DNA of 64,000 nucleotides from assembly GCA_963813525.1 (NCBI GenBank), contig CAWEZI010000005.1, positions 2,108,001 through 2,172,000 on the forward strand, read 5' to 3'. The notes beneath the pieces were generated by a model, which ran no database searches, was not told where the DNA came from, and saw only the letters and a list, made by a program, of their open reading frames with translations. The stretch's first letter is position 1. Every line of letters begins with the position of its first letter. The stretch comes from Bog-756 sp963813525 (GTDB taxonomy: Bacteria > Actinomycetota > Acidimicrobiia > Acidimicrobiales > RAAP-2). Positions 1 to 8,140 of this stretch are shown here, in pieces. The position numbers and the translations under genes were made by a program.

Positions 1-862
1 CTGCCGCCACTGCCAAGGGGAAGCACGCTAGAGCGGTGCCTGCCATGATCATGGCCCCGACACCCCGGTTGCGAACTGCGATCGCCGCCAGACCGGCATT
101 CAGCGCCGTGATAAGGACTGTGACCAGGCGAGCCCCTGCCATGGCGTCGCGCGTGCCTATGGCGCGCCCGAGGGCGGCGACTGGGGTCATGAGCAGAGCG
201 ACGCCGGGCGGGTGCAGCAGAACGAAGTCCCGGTACGGAAGCACACCATTCACGAGGTGTAGGGCTGCACCTAGGTACACGCCGTCGTCATACGGGTTAC
301 CGGTCGAATAGTGATAACCGAACAGCACATTTGGGAGCCACAGTTGGTACGCACAGACCCCGAGCGCCACTAAGCCGGGCACAACCGCCGCCGCGACAAT
401 GAAAGGCCTCGGCATTGCTCTGCTCACCGTTGCCGGTGCCTCCGTTGCAGCTGCCTCCGTTGCCGGTGCCTTCTTTGCCGGTGCCTTCTTTGCCGGTGCC
501 TTCTTTGCCGGTGCCTTCTTTGCCGGTGCCTCCGTTGCCGGTGCCTTCGTTGCCGGTGCCTTCTTTGCCGGTGCCTTCTTTGCCGGAGTCGACAGATCTG
601 TCGTTAGAAGGCCTTTGACCTCATCGAACGTCGCGTCAGCTGAATACCGCATTTTTTCGACACAACCGCACATCGGACACTTAGTATTTGAATACGCTGG
701 GGCGGCGGTGAGGTAAGCGCGACGACATTTCTTGCAGCGAATCGCTTTATACAGCCCCCGACACTCCGAGCACGTGAACGAGTGGCCATTCCGACGGACT
801 TCACACCGTGAGTGACAGCTTCTACAGGTCAGGTACGCAACGCCTGAGGGGGCCTTAGCCAC
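1..862 (-). CDS. Zinc-ribbon / Lys-Ala-Pro linker / GT-C-like membrane protein, C-terminus off the window
   Basis: One uninterrupted minus-strand frame runs from a GTG at 862 (in-frame TAG just upstream) to the window edge, giving 287 codons. Residues 1-70 carry four CxxC knuckles (C13/C16, C31/C34, C43/C46, C62/C65), as in two zinc ribbons. Residues about 92-146 are a repetitive APAKK/APATEA linker. A hydrophobic segment at about 153-175 follows, then a loop with NPYDDG (acidic pair D192/D193) and a VLPYRDFVLLHPPG-type stretch. That stretch resembles the first extracytoplasmic loop of GT-C / PMT-like polyprenyl-sugar glycosyltransferases. Cytosolic zinc ribbons and an outside catalytic loop fit one N-in transmembrane helix. 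An internal start is possible (ATG at 415 or GTG at 427), which would make the ribbon a separate reading, but no stop separates them. The Shine-Dalgarno is weak. The glycosyltransferase assignment is inference from the N-terminal part only. Confidence 0.55.
   Translation of the reverse strand, partial: MAKAPSGVAYLTCRSCHSRCEVRRNGHSFTCSECRGLYKAIRCKKCRRAYLTAAPAYSNTKCPMCGCVEKMRYSADATFDEVKGLLTTDLSTPAKKAPAKKAPATKAPATEAPAKKAPAKKAPAKKAPAKKAPATEAAATEAPATVSRAMPRPFIVAAAVVPGLVALGVCAYQLWLPNVLFGYHYSTGNPYDDGVYLGAALHLVNGVLPYRDFVLLHPPGVALLMTPVAALGRAIGTRDAMAGARLVTVLITALNAGLAAIAVRNRGVGAMIMAGTALACFPLAVAA
428..587. repeat. 15-bp tandem repeat encoding an APAKK pentapeptide linker
   Basis: About ten copies of a 15-bp unit (plus-strand form TTTGCCGGTGCCTTC with variants). 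The period is a multiple of three, so on the minus strand it keeps the frame of the zinc-ribbon/GT-C protein and encodes APAKK, APATK and APATE pentapeptides. It resembles the Lys/Ala/Pro tails of actinobacterial histone-H1-like proteins. Confidence 0.85.
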
Positions 863-1366
863 TAGCGGAGCCTAGCTTTGATCTACTGGCGTTCAGCGAG
901 CTACCGGCGAGTCGTGGTCGCGCAGCGGTGCCCCTCGTCGCACCGGCGTGAGCTTGACCAGACTCAGGCCCGTGCAACTACGAAGACGGCGAGCCGTGGA
1001 GACGATCCAAGAACTCCAGCGACGCACACGTCAATGGCGCCCACATCGGCGGGGTACACCGGCACAGAAGGAGGCCGCCGCTACCCCCCAGGGGCGACCG
1101 CTCACAGAAGACCCCGACGGGGAGTGACCGTCGGTGCTGGCACGTTTCATCTCGGCTCAGTTCAAGCATCGAGTGACCATGGTGGGCGACGGCTTTTGAC
1201 TTGGCCGGGGGCGTCGTTTGTGGGACGGACCGGACCTGCTTTGGCTTGACGGCCAGCTCGTCGACGTCGGACAGACCGGACCCGATGCGGTTCGGGGCCA
1301 TGGTGGCCGGGTGGGAGGAAGCAAAGAAGCGGGCCGGAGCGTCGTGATCTTGGCTACGGTGCATTC
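863..1366. other. Gene-poor interval of about 500 bp
   Basis: Between the divergent zinc-ribbon gene and the aldo/keto reductase I see no open frame with recognisable protein content, no tRNA-like cloverleaf and no convincing repeat. Open frames on both strands exist, but their translations are Arg/Pro/Ser-rich, lack motifs and look like high-GC chance frames. The promoters of both flanking genes should lie here. Confidence 0.5.
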
Positions 1367-2227
1367 GTGGACGTACGACGACTGGGGAGGACCGGTCACC
1401 GTTCTTCGGTAGCCGTGTTCGGAGCGGCTGCGTTCTGGGACGCCGATCCTGATCGGACGGCCGCCGCCTTCGACGAGGCCCTGGCCGCCGGGGTCAACCA
1501 TCTCGATGTAGCTCCCCAGTACGGCCGGGCCCAGGAGCTTCTCGGTCCTCTGATCCCGGCCGTGCGCGACCGTCTGTTCGTGGCCTGCAAGACGCTCCGG
1601 CACAGTGGCGATGGGGTGCGGGCCCAGCTCGACGAGTCATTGCGGCTGCTCCGCTGTGATCATTTCGATCTCTACCAACTCCACGCCGTCACCGACCTGG
1701 AGGAACTGGATGCCCGGTCGGGGGCGGTCGAGGCCATCCTGGCCGCCCGCGATGAGGGCCTCTGCCGGTGGGTGGGCATCACCGGGCACGAGCTGACCGC
1801 TCCCGCCGCCCACCTCGAAGCCCTTCGCCGCTACGACCTGGACACGGTGATGTTCCCGGTGAACCCCCAGCTGTGGTCGGACCCCACCTACCGGAGGGAT
1901 GCCGAGTCCCTGCTGGCCTACGCCGCCGATGGCGACGTGGGGGTGATGGCCATCAAGGCCGCCGCCGCCCGACCGTGGGGTGACCAGCGCCATGATGCCG
2001 GTACCTGGTACCAGCCCTACACCGGGCCGGTCGAGGTGGAACGCGGGGTACGTTTCGCGCTCTCGACCCCCGGCGTGCATGCCTTCTGCACACCGGGGGA
2101 CACCGGTGTGCTCCGCACCGCTCTGGACGCCGCCGGCCGCTTCGCCCCGATGAGTGACCTCGAACGCCAGGAGGCCATCGCCTCGGTGGCCCACGAGCCC
2201 AGCATCTTCCCGATGCCCGCCCTCTGA
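1367..2227 (+). CDS. Aldo/keto reductase
   Basis: A 286-residue NAD(P)H-dependent oxidoreductase of the aldo/keto reductase (TIM-barrel) superfamily. The N-terminus MDVRRLGRTG is the usual first strand. The catalytic tetrad is visible as D47, Y52 (LDVAPQY), K75 (ACKT) and H106 (YQLHAV). A GTG start is chosen because it begins exactly at the family's first strand. Length is on the short side of the family and the substrate is not predictable. Its stop lies 5 bp before the biotinyl-carboxyltransferase gene, so the two are probably co-transcribed. Confidence 0.85.
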   Translation: MDVRRLGRTGHRSSVAVFGAAAFWDADPDRTAAAFDEALAAGVNHLDVAPQYGRAQELLGPLIPAVRDRLFVACKTLRHSGDGVRAQLDESLRLLRCDHFDLYQLHAVTDLEELDARSGAVEAILAARDEGLCRWVGITGHELTAPAAHLEALRRYDLDTVMFPVNPQLWSDPTYRRDAESLLAYAADGDVGVMAIKAAAARPWGDQRHDAGTWYQPYTGPVEVERGVRFALSTPGVHAFCTPGDTGVLRTALDAAGRFAPMSDLERQEAIASVAHEPSIFPMPAL

Positions 2228-2232
2228 CCACG

Positions 2233-4134
2233 GTGGCAGACGGAACGCCGCTGCCCGCCGGCGCACCGTTCACCGTCGAGTCACCCGTGCAGGGAACGGT
2301 GGTGGCGGTCCCCGTCACCGTCGGGGACCGGATCGAACGGGGGGCGCCGGTAGGGATCGTCGAGTCGATGAAGATGGAACACGTGGTCCGATCGCCGGCC
2401 CCGGGGGTCGTGCTCGACCTGGTGGCCGAGGTCGGCCGGGTGGTGGCCGCCGGGGCCGGCCTGGTCGTCATCGAGGTGGCCAGCACCGAGAGGGCCAACA
2501 CCGAGGTGGCCGACACCGAGGAGGGGATCGTCGCCGGTCACACCCCGGCCGAAAAGCCGGACGGAGATCCCGCCGTCATCCGCGCCGACCTGGCCGAGCT
2601 CAGCAGCCGCCGCCACCAGACGGCCGACGAAGGCCGGCCGGAGGCGGTGGCCCGCCGCCGCGCCCACGGTCGGAGGACGGCACGCCAGAACATCGACGAT
2701 CTGTGCGATCCGGGAAGCTTCACCGAGTACGGGTCGCTGGCCATCGCCGCCCAACGCGGGCGGCGAGACATCGAGGAGCTCGTAGCCCGTACGCCGGCCG
2801 ACGGGTTGGTGTCCGGGATCGGGCGGGTCGGCGCCGACCGGTTCGGCGACCGGCGAGCGGCGTGCGCCGTCCTCTCCTACGACTACACCGTGTTGGCCGG
2901 GACCCAGGGTCAACAGAACCACCGCAAGAAGGACAGGATGTTCGAGCTCATCGAACGGCTGCGCCTTCCGGTCGTCCTGTTTGCCGAGGGCGGCGGCGGC
3001 CGGCCCGGTGACACCGACTACGCCACCATCACCGGTCTGGACACCCAGGCCTTCGTCCTCTTCGGTGGTCTGAGCGGCCTGGTGCCGATGATCGGGATCG
3101 CCTCGGGTCGCTGCTTTGCCGGCAATGCCGCCTTGCTCGGTTGCTGTGACGTGATCATCGCCACCCCCGACGCTTCGATCGGGATGGGGGGACCGGCCAT
3201 GATCGAAGGTGGAGGGTTGGGCGTCTACCGACCCGAGGAGATCGGACCCCTCGATGTACAGGTCGGCAACGGCGTGGTGGACCTGGTGGCCGAGGACGAT
3301 GCCGATGCCGTTCGATTGGCCCGTTCCTACCTGTCCTACTTCCAGGGGGTCGTCCCGTCGTGGACCTGCGCCGACCAGCGCCGACTGCGCCAGTCCATTC
3401 CCGAGGACCGACGGCACCTCTACGACCTACGAGAGCTCCTGACTACCATGGTCGACAACGGGTCGCTCCTCGAGCTACGGGCCGGATTCGCGCCGGGGAT
3501 GGTGACGGCACTGGCCCGCATCGAGGGCCGGCCCCTCGGCCTGGTGGCCAACGATCCGGCCCACCTGGGCGGGGCCATCGACAGTGACGGCGCCGACAAG
3601 GCGGCGCGGTTCCTCCAGCTGTGTGACGCCCACGACCTCCCCGTCCTCACCCTGTGCGACACGCCCGGTTTCATGGTCGGGCCGGAGGCCGAAAAGACGG
3701 CCCAGGTCCGGCACTTCAGCCGCCTCTTCGTCACCGGCGCCAGTCTCACCGTGCCGTTCATGACCATCGTCCTCCGCAAGGCCTACGGGCTGGGTGCCCA
3801 GGCCATGGCCGGGGGGAGCTTCCGATCACCTCTCTTCGTGGTCGCCTGGCCGACCGGGGAGCTCGGTGGCATGGGGCTTGAAGGGGCGGTGCGGCTCGGC
3901 TTCCGCCGCGAGCTCGAGGCCGTCGAGGACCCGGTGGCCCGGGAGGAACTGTTCGAGACCATGGTCGCCCGCGCCTACGAGCACGGCCGGGCGTTGAACG
4001 TAGCCACCACCTACGAGATCGACGACGTGATCGATCCGGCCGAGTCACGTCGGCGGGTGGTGGAGGCCTTGCGAGCGGCACCGGCACCGCCGGCACGAAC
4101 CGGTAAGAAGCGCAACTGCATCGACACCTGGTGA
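2233..4134 (+). CDS. Biotinyl-domain / carboxyltransferase fusion of an acyl-CoA carboxylase
   Basis: A 633-residue protein. Residues about 8-80 are a biotinyl (BCCP) domain with the attachment motif ESMKMEH (K47). After an acidic, Thr/Glu-rich linker, residues about 115-620 form the two crotonase-fold halves of a biotin-dependent carboxyltransferase, with oxyanion-type Gly pairs in GGGGRPGDTDY and GGPAMIEGGGLG. It would move CO2 from carboxybiotin to an acyl-CoA such as acetyl- or propionyl-CoA. Most carboxylases pair the biotinyl domain with the biotin carboxylase (alpha chain); here it is fused to the carboxyltransferase and no biotin carboxylase lies in the window. Starts at GTG, 5 bp after the reductase stop. 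Substrate unknown. Confidence 0.85.
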   Translation: MADGTPLPAGAPFTVESPVQGTVVAVPVTVGDRIERGAPVGIVESMKMEHVVRSPAPGVVLDLVAEVGRVVAAGAGLVVIEVASTERANTEVADTEEGIVAGHTPAEKPDGDPAVIRADLAELSSRRHQTADEGRPEAVARRRAHGRRTARQNIDDLCDPGSFTEYGSLAIAAQRGRRDIEELVARTPADGLVSGIGRVGADRFGDRRAACAVLSYDYTVLAGTQGQQNHRKKDRMFELIERLRLPVVLFAEGGGGRPGDTDYATITGLDTQAFVLFGGLSGLVPMIGIASGRCFAGNAALLGCCDVIIATPDASIGMGGPAMIEGGGLGVYRPEEIGPLDVQVGNGVVDLVAEDDADAVRLARSYLSYFQGVVPSWTCADQRRLRQSIPEDRRHLYDLRELLTTMVDNGSLLELRAGFAPGMVTALARIEGRPLGLVANDPAHLGGAIDSDGADKAARFLQLCDAHDLPVLTLCDTPGFMVGPEAEKTAQVRHFSRLFVTGASLTVPFMTIVLRKAYGLGAQAMAGGSFRSPLFVVAWPTGELGGMGLEGAVRLGFRRELEAVEDPVAREELFETMVARAYEHGRALNVATTYEIDDVIDPAESRRRVVEALRAAPAPPARTGKKRNCIDTW

Positions 4135-4146
4135 CCGGCCTGGCCC

Positions 4147-4220
4147 GGGGCTCACTCCCGCCGGCAGGGGCTCACTCCCGCCGGTCGGGGCTCACTCCAG
4201 CAGGCCGGGGCTCACTCCAG
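4147..4220. repeat. 20-bp tandem repeat, 3.7 copies, between convergent genes
   Basis: Unit GGGGCTCACTCCCGCCGG plus two variable bases, at an exact 20-bp period (4147, 4167, 4187, 4207). The last copy overlaps the final codons and stop of the HDAC-like gene, whose minus-strand end reads CTGGAGTGA. The array therefore looks like slippage or duplication of the gene's own 3' end. It fills the gap between two convergent genes, but no poly-U tract is seen. Confidence 0.8.
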
Positions 4221-5219
4221 TAGCGCGTGACGCTCGGCCCCGGCCTTCTTGACCTGGTCGTGGCCCGGTCCCCCTGCCGTGGGAGGCTCGACCTGCCCGC
4301 CCCATCCGACCAGGGCACCGAAGGTGGCGGTGACCGAGGCCTGCAGCGCCCCCAGGTCGTAACCGCCTTCGAGGAACCAGACGGTCCGGCCGGGAGCCGG
4401 GGCGTATCCGGCCACCACCGGGGCCAGACGGGCGAAGTCGCCGGCCGACAGCGAGAGGTCGGCCAACGGGTCGGCCCGATGGGCATCGAATCCGGCCGAC
4501 ACCAGAACCCAGGACGGCTCGAAGGCGGCCACCGCCGGGCTGACCAGTTCATCGAAGGCGCGTTCCAGGACGTCGCCGGTGGAGCCTGGGGGCAGGGGCA
4601 CATTGAGCGTCGTCCCCCGGGCCGAGGGCCCGCCGACGTCGCTGGCCCGCCCGGTCCCCGGATAGCACGGCCACTGGTGGGTCGAGACGTAGAGCACCCG
4701 GGGCTCGTCCCAGAAAAGGGCCTCGGTCCCGTTGCCGTGGTGGACGTCCCAATCCACGATCAGCACCCGTTCGCCGGCCTCGACCAGCTGGGCGGCGGCC
4801 ACAGCGACATTGTTGAGGAGGCAGAACCCCATCGGCCGGCCGGCCAGAGCGTGGTGGCCCGGAGGCCGCGCCGCTACGAACGCCGCACCGTCACCGGCTT
4901 TCCGTAGCGCCTCCACCGCCACCAGACCGGCGCCGGCCGACTGGCGGGCCGCCTCCCACGATTCCGGCGTGGCGTAGGTGTCCGGGTCGAGCGGTCCCGC
5001 CCCCTCCGCGCAGTGCCGACGCAGATCCTCCAGGTACTCAGCGGTGTGGACCCGCTGGAGCTCGGACACGTCGGCCGGTCGGGTGGCCAGCACTGACAGA
5101 TCGCTGCCCAAGTGGAGGTCCTCCACTCCGCGCATGACGGCGCCGACCCGTTCGGGTCGTTCCGGATGAGAGCGACGGGCGTGCGCCTCGGCTTCGACCG
5201 GTCCGACCACGATCAGCAT
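4212..5219 (-). CDS. Histone deacetylase-like / AcuC-type deacetylase
   Basis: A 335-residue zinc hydrolase of the HDAC / acetoin-utilisation / acetylpolyamine amidohydrolase family. Visible motifs: SHPERPERV near the N-terminus, RPPGHHA (H122, H123), DWDVHHGNG (zinc ligands D158 and H160), SAGFDAH (third ligand) and EGGYDLG (catalytic Tyr). It should remove acetyl groups from lysines or small amines. I chose the ATG at 5219 because MLIVVGP matches the family start; an in-frame ATG at 5261 would add 14 residues without similarity. The 3' end is embedded in the 20-bp tandem repeat. It is convergent with the carboxyltransferase and divergent from the antiporter. Confidence 0.88.
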   Translation of the reverse strand: MLIVVGPVEAEAHARRSHPERPERVGAVMRGVEDLHLGSDLSVLATRPADVSELQRVHTAEYLEDLRRHCAEGAGPLDPDTYATPESWEAARQSAGAGLVAVEALRKAGDGAAFVAARPPGHHALAGRPMGFCLLNNVAVAAAQLVEAGERVLIVDWDVHHGNGTEALFWDEPRVLYVSTHQWPCYPGTGRASDVGGPSARGTTLNVPLPPGSTGDVLERAFDELVSPAVAAFEPSWVLVSAGFDAHRADPLADLSLSAGDFARLAPVVAGYAPAPGRTVWFLEGGYDLGALQASVTATFGALVGWGGQVEPPTAGGPGHDQVKKAGAERHALLE

Positions 5220-5363
5220 CGCTTCCAGTGTGCCCCGAAAGCAGAACCGGCGCGCCGGCAATCGGCCGGTGGATCAAACCGAGAGAGCCTGTCCAGTGGC
5301 GGCCCGCATCCAGTTCCCCGTGTTGCCAGACGCCTAGTGTGAGGCGATGCCGATACAGCCTCG

Positions 5364-6602
5364 GTGCGGCCGGGCATGATCGCTGCCGCCGCCACCGGCG
5401 TGACCGCGCAGACACTCACCACACTGGTCCTCATCGCCTTGGCCGCTGTGCTGGCCCCTCTTCTCTCCGAGTTGACCGGGCGTCTGGCCGTCCCGGAGAT
5501 CGTCATCCAGATCGGCTTCGGCATCCTGATGGGTCCCTACGTGTTCAACCTGGCGCACGTGGACAACGTGATCACCGGCCTCTCCGACCTGGGACTGACC
5601 TACCTCATCTTCCTGGCCGGGTACGAGCTCGACCTCGACCGGATCCGGGGGAAGCCCCTGGAGCTGGCCGCGGCCGGATGGGCCTTATCCCTGGCCATCG
5701 GCATGGCCGCCGCCTTCGCCCTGGTGTCGGCCGGGCTGGCCCGGGACACGGTCGTCGTGGGCCTGGCCCTGACCACCACCGCTCTGGGCACCCTTATCCC
5801 CATCCTCAACGACGCCGGGGTCATGCCGACCTCCTTCGGCTCGTACATATCGGCCATAGGCACGGTGGGTGAGTTCGGGCCGGTGGTGGCCGTGGCCCTC
5901 CTGCTGACCAACAAGGAGCCGGTGGTCACCTCGCTGCTCCTCCTCCTGTTCGTGGCCGTGGCCGTGGTCACCGTCCTGGTGGCGGCCCGCGATCAACCGC
6001 CGAGCGTGGTGTCGTTTCTCAGCCGAACCCTGGAGTCGAGCGCCCAGCTGCCGGTGCGCATCTCCCTGCTGCTCATCGTGCTTCTGGTGCTGCTGGCCGA
6101 GGTGCTCGGCCTCGATGTGTTGCTCGGGGCCTTCGCCGCCGGCGTCGTTATTCGCCTGTTTTCGGCGGGCGGAGAATCCGCCGCCATCAAAGCCAAGCTG
6201 GAGGCCATCGGCTTCGGGTTCCTCATCCCCATATTCTTTGTGGTCAGTGGCATCGAATTCGACCTGCACGTGTTCATCCACCACCCCATCTCCCTGTGGC
6301 GGGTGCCGGTGTTTCTGGCCCTCATGCTGGTGGCCCGGGGGGTGCCTGTCTTCCTGCTCTACCGGAAGGTCCTCGAACCGTCCCAGCGGATGCCAATGGC
6401 CTTCTTATCGGCCACCGGACTGCCGCTCATCGTGGTCATCACCAGCATCGCCCTGGAGGAGGGGCGCATGCTCGAGGTCAACGCCGCCTCGCTGGTGGCC
6501 GCCGGGATGCTGTCGGTCATGCTCTTCCCCCTCCTCGGGCTCGGGCGATTGCGCAAGGCGGGCCTCACCGGCACCGCCGAGAGCGCCGCGGCAGAGACCT
6601 AG
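5364..6602 (+). CDS. CPA2-family monovalent cation:proton antiporter (KefB/NapA-like membrane domain)
   Basis: A 412-residue, almost wholly hydrophobic protein with about 12 predicted membrane helices. Features of the Na+/H+ exchanger domain are present: VPEIVIQIGFGILMGP in helices 1-2, LGLTYLIFLAGYELD, a TALGTLIPIL stretch, EFGPVVAVALLL, and a GAFAAGVVIRL/GFLIPIFFVVSG region. It lacks a C-terminal RCK/TrkA-N domain, so it is the transporter module only. It would exchange Na+ or K+ for protons across the plasma membrane. GTG at 5364 is the first start; an ATG at 5376 is an alternative. It ends just before the IS110 element. Confidence 0.85.
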   Translation: MRPGMIAAAATGVTAQTLTTLVLIALAAVLAPLLSELTGRLAVPEIVIQIGFGILMGPYVFNLAHVDNVITGLSDLGLTYLIFLAGYELDLDRIRGKPLELAAAGWALSLAIGMAAAFALVSAGLARDTVVVGLALTTTALGTLIPILNDAGVMPTSFGSYISAIGTVGEFGPVVAVALLLTNKEPVVTSLLLLLFVAVAVVTVLVAARDQPPSVVSFLSRTLESSAQLPVRISLLLIVLLVLLAEVLGLDVLLGAFAAGVVIRLFSAGGESAAIKAKLEAIGFGFLIPIFFVVSGIEFDLHVFIHHPISLWRVPVFLALMLVARGVPVFLLYRKVLEPSQRMPMAFLSATGLPLIVVITSIALEEGRMLEVNAASLVAAGMLSVMLFPLLGLGRLRKAGLTGTAESAAAET

Positions 6603-7941
6603 ACATCCCACGGTCGCAATCTGTCAAGCGGCCCGGTCGCGTCCGAGGTAAGCGCGATGACCCCATGCAGTCTCCTCGTCGTAGTTCGTCGCGCTGGCAA
6701 GGCATCCGTGGAGTATGCCCACCAGTCGGTTGCCGACGTGACGGAGGGCGGCATGGTGGGTGTCCCCGGCGGCCCTGCGGTAGTCGTAGAAGGCTCGAGC
6801 TCCTGGTGAGGCGGTGAGTGACGCAAAGGCCCAGTAGTAGATGGCATCGGCCAGTCGCTTGTTGCGGACATGACGGGCAAGGACGACTCGTTTGGTGCCC
6901 GAGGCCCGGGTAATGGGCGACGTGCCGGCGTAGTTTTTGCGACACTTGGGGGTGGCATACCTGTTCGGCCCATCGCCGAATTCGCCGAGCACCCGGGCGC
7001 TGAGGATGGTCCCAAGTCCTGGCAGGGATCGGACCACCTCGGCATCCGGGTGTTGCTCAAAATGGACTTCGAGCTCCTGGGCCAGCTCGCCGACCTGGGT
7101 GTTCATGGTGGCGATGACCGCCACCGTGGCCGAGACCGACGTTCCCATGGCGCTGGCCACCAGAGCCGGGCCCTGCAGCTGGGGTGCCCGCAGGGCGGTT
7201 TGGATCTCTTCGGCCCGCTGGTCGACCCGGCGCTGGCGACCACCTCGCTTCAGTGCGGCGGCAATCTTGGAGCGGGACAGCCCAGCCCCGAGGGTCGGGG
7301 TAGGAGCCGCCTTCAACACCTCGAGGGCATCACCGCTGGTCAGATCGTCGAAGGCCACCAGGGCAGCCGGGTAGAACTCCCGCAGAGTGGAGCGCAAGAA
7401 GTTGGTCTGGCGTCCCCTCGACCAGATCATCGTCTGGTGGGCCCGGGCCAGCACCTTGATGGCTTCGGCCAGCTCGCTGTCCCCGGCCACCGGTCGGTGA
7501 TTGTGGCGGTCGGTCCGGACCATGTCGGCCAGTACCTTGGCGTCCCCGGGATCGGACTTCGCCCCCGAGCTCGAGTGACGGTCTCGATAACGAGAGGTCG
7601 ACATCGGGTTGACGGCGAACACCTGGTAGCCGGCGGCCACCAGAGCCCCGACGAACAGCCCCCGGTCGGTCTCGATCCCGATCACCACGTCTTCAGGCTC
7701 TTCGGCGTGCGCACCCACCATCTCGTGGAATCGGGCGATGCCTTCTACCCCTTCGGGTAGCCGACCTCCGGCCAGGCGTTTGCCGTCCTCGTCCTGGACG
7801 AACACGTCGTGGTGGGCCTCTGCCCAGTCCACTCCAACAAAGATCATCTACCTCGCTCCTCTCCATCGACGGTCACTACACGCGAGCCCGAGGACTCCAG
7901 CAGCTTCCTAATGGATCAGTGCTCGAGGCACGACATCCCAC
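6602..7941 (-). mobile_element. IS110-family insertion sequence (boundaries tentative)
   Basis: An intact IS110-type transposase gene flanked by a perfect 10-bp direct repeat GACATCCCAC at 6602-6611 and 7932-7941. The left copy begins inside the antiporter stop codon. IS110 elements lack long terminal inverted repeats, so this short repeat is only a candidate for the ends or the duplicated core. The right boundary could instead lie further out, up to about 8095, where a structured non-coding stretch ends. Only one copy is in the window. Confidence 0.5.
6624..7847 (-). CDS. IS110-family transposase (bridge-RNA-type recombinase)
   Basis: A 407-residue, full-length IS110 transposase. The N-terminal DEDD RuvC-like domain is seen in VGVDWAEAHHDV (D7), IGIETDRG and SDPGDAK. 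The C-terminal Tnp_20 domain is seen in LPGLGTILSARVLGE and in YAGTSPITRASGTKR with its conserved Ser region, followed by a basic helix-rich tail. IS110 enzymes move DNA with a structured RNA made from a non-coding end of the element; this is established for IS621. No frameshift or internal stop is present, so the gene could be active. It has little non-coding DNA downstream and more upstream, so any guide RNA should be sought at 7848-8095. Confidence 0.92.
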   Translation of the reverse strand: MIFVGVDWAEAHHDVFVQDEDGKRLAGGRLPEGVEGIARFHEMVGAHAEEPEDVVIGIETDRGLFVGALVAAGYQVFAVNPMSTSRYRDRHSSSGAKSDPGDAKVLADMVRTDRHNHRPVAGDSELAEAIKVLARAHQTMIWSRGRQTNFLRSTLREFYPAALVAFDDLTSGDALEVLKAAPTPTLGAGLSRSKIAAALKRGGRQRRVDQRAEEIQTALRAPQLQGPALVASAMGTSVSATVAVIATMNTQVGELAQELEVHFEQHPDAEVVRSLPGLGTILSARVLGEFGDGPNRYATPKCRKNYAGTSPITRASGTKRVVLARHVRNKRLADAIYYWAFASLTASPGARAFYDYRRAAGDTHHAALRHVGNRLVGILHGCLASATNYDEETAWGHRAYLGRDRAA

Positions 7942-8095
7942 CAGCCGTCCGAGGAGACCTCACCGACCAGCAGGGGCACGATCTAGGCCTAGGGCTCAAC
8001 GCCCTGAGTCGCGCAGTGCTCACCTGATGGCGGCTCGGTGACCAGCCTCATCCTCTTAACGAATGAAGTGGTTGATCCCCATTAGAGCCGCCATC
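7848..8095 (-). other. Structured non-coding stretch upstream of the IS110 transposase; candidate guide (bridge) RNA region
   Basis: About 250 bp with no credible coding frame. It contains a perfect 5-bp hairpin AGGGC/GCCCT with a 5-nt loop (7991-8005) and a perfect 11-bp inverted repeat GATGGCGGCTC/GAGCCGCCATC (8026-8036 and 8085-8095) spaced by 48 bp. In IS110-group elements the transposase-upstream end encodes the bridge RNA, so this is where one would look. The inverted repeat may instead belong to the 3' end of the DsbA-like gene. No loop was matched to a target, and if the element ends at 7941 the outer part is outside it. Confidence 0.3.
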
Positions 8096-8140
8096 CTCGA
8101 CCGGCCGGCACCCGATCGCAGGGAGTTCCGGCAACCCCCG

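Noticed and set aside
604..804. Short minus-strand frame beginning MKSVGMATRS
   Set aside because: It is out of frame with the CxxC-containing reading at the same place, which is far more protein-like.
863..1366. Plus- and minus-strand frames in the first gap as small genes
   Set aside because: No domain, no convincing ribosome site and Arg/Pro-rich composition; kept only as a gene-poor interval.
8026..8095. 11-bp inverted repeat as an intrinsic terminator of the DsbA-like gene
   Set aside because: The 48-nt loop is too long for an intrinsic terminator and no U-tract follows, so it is listed only as structure near the IS110 element.
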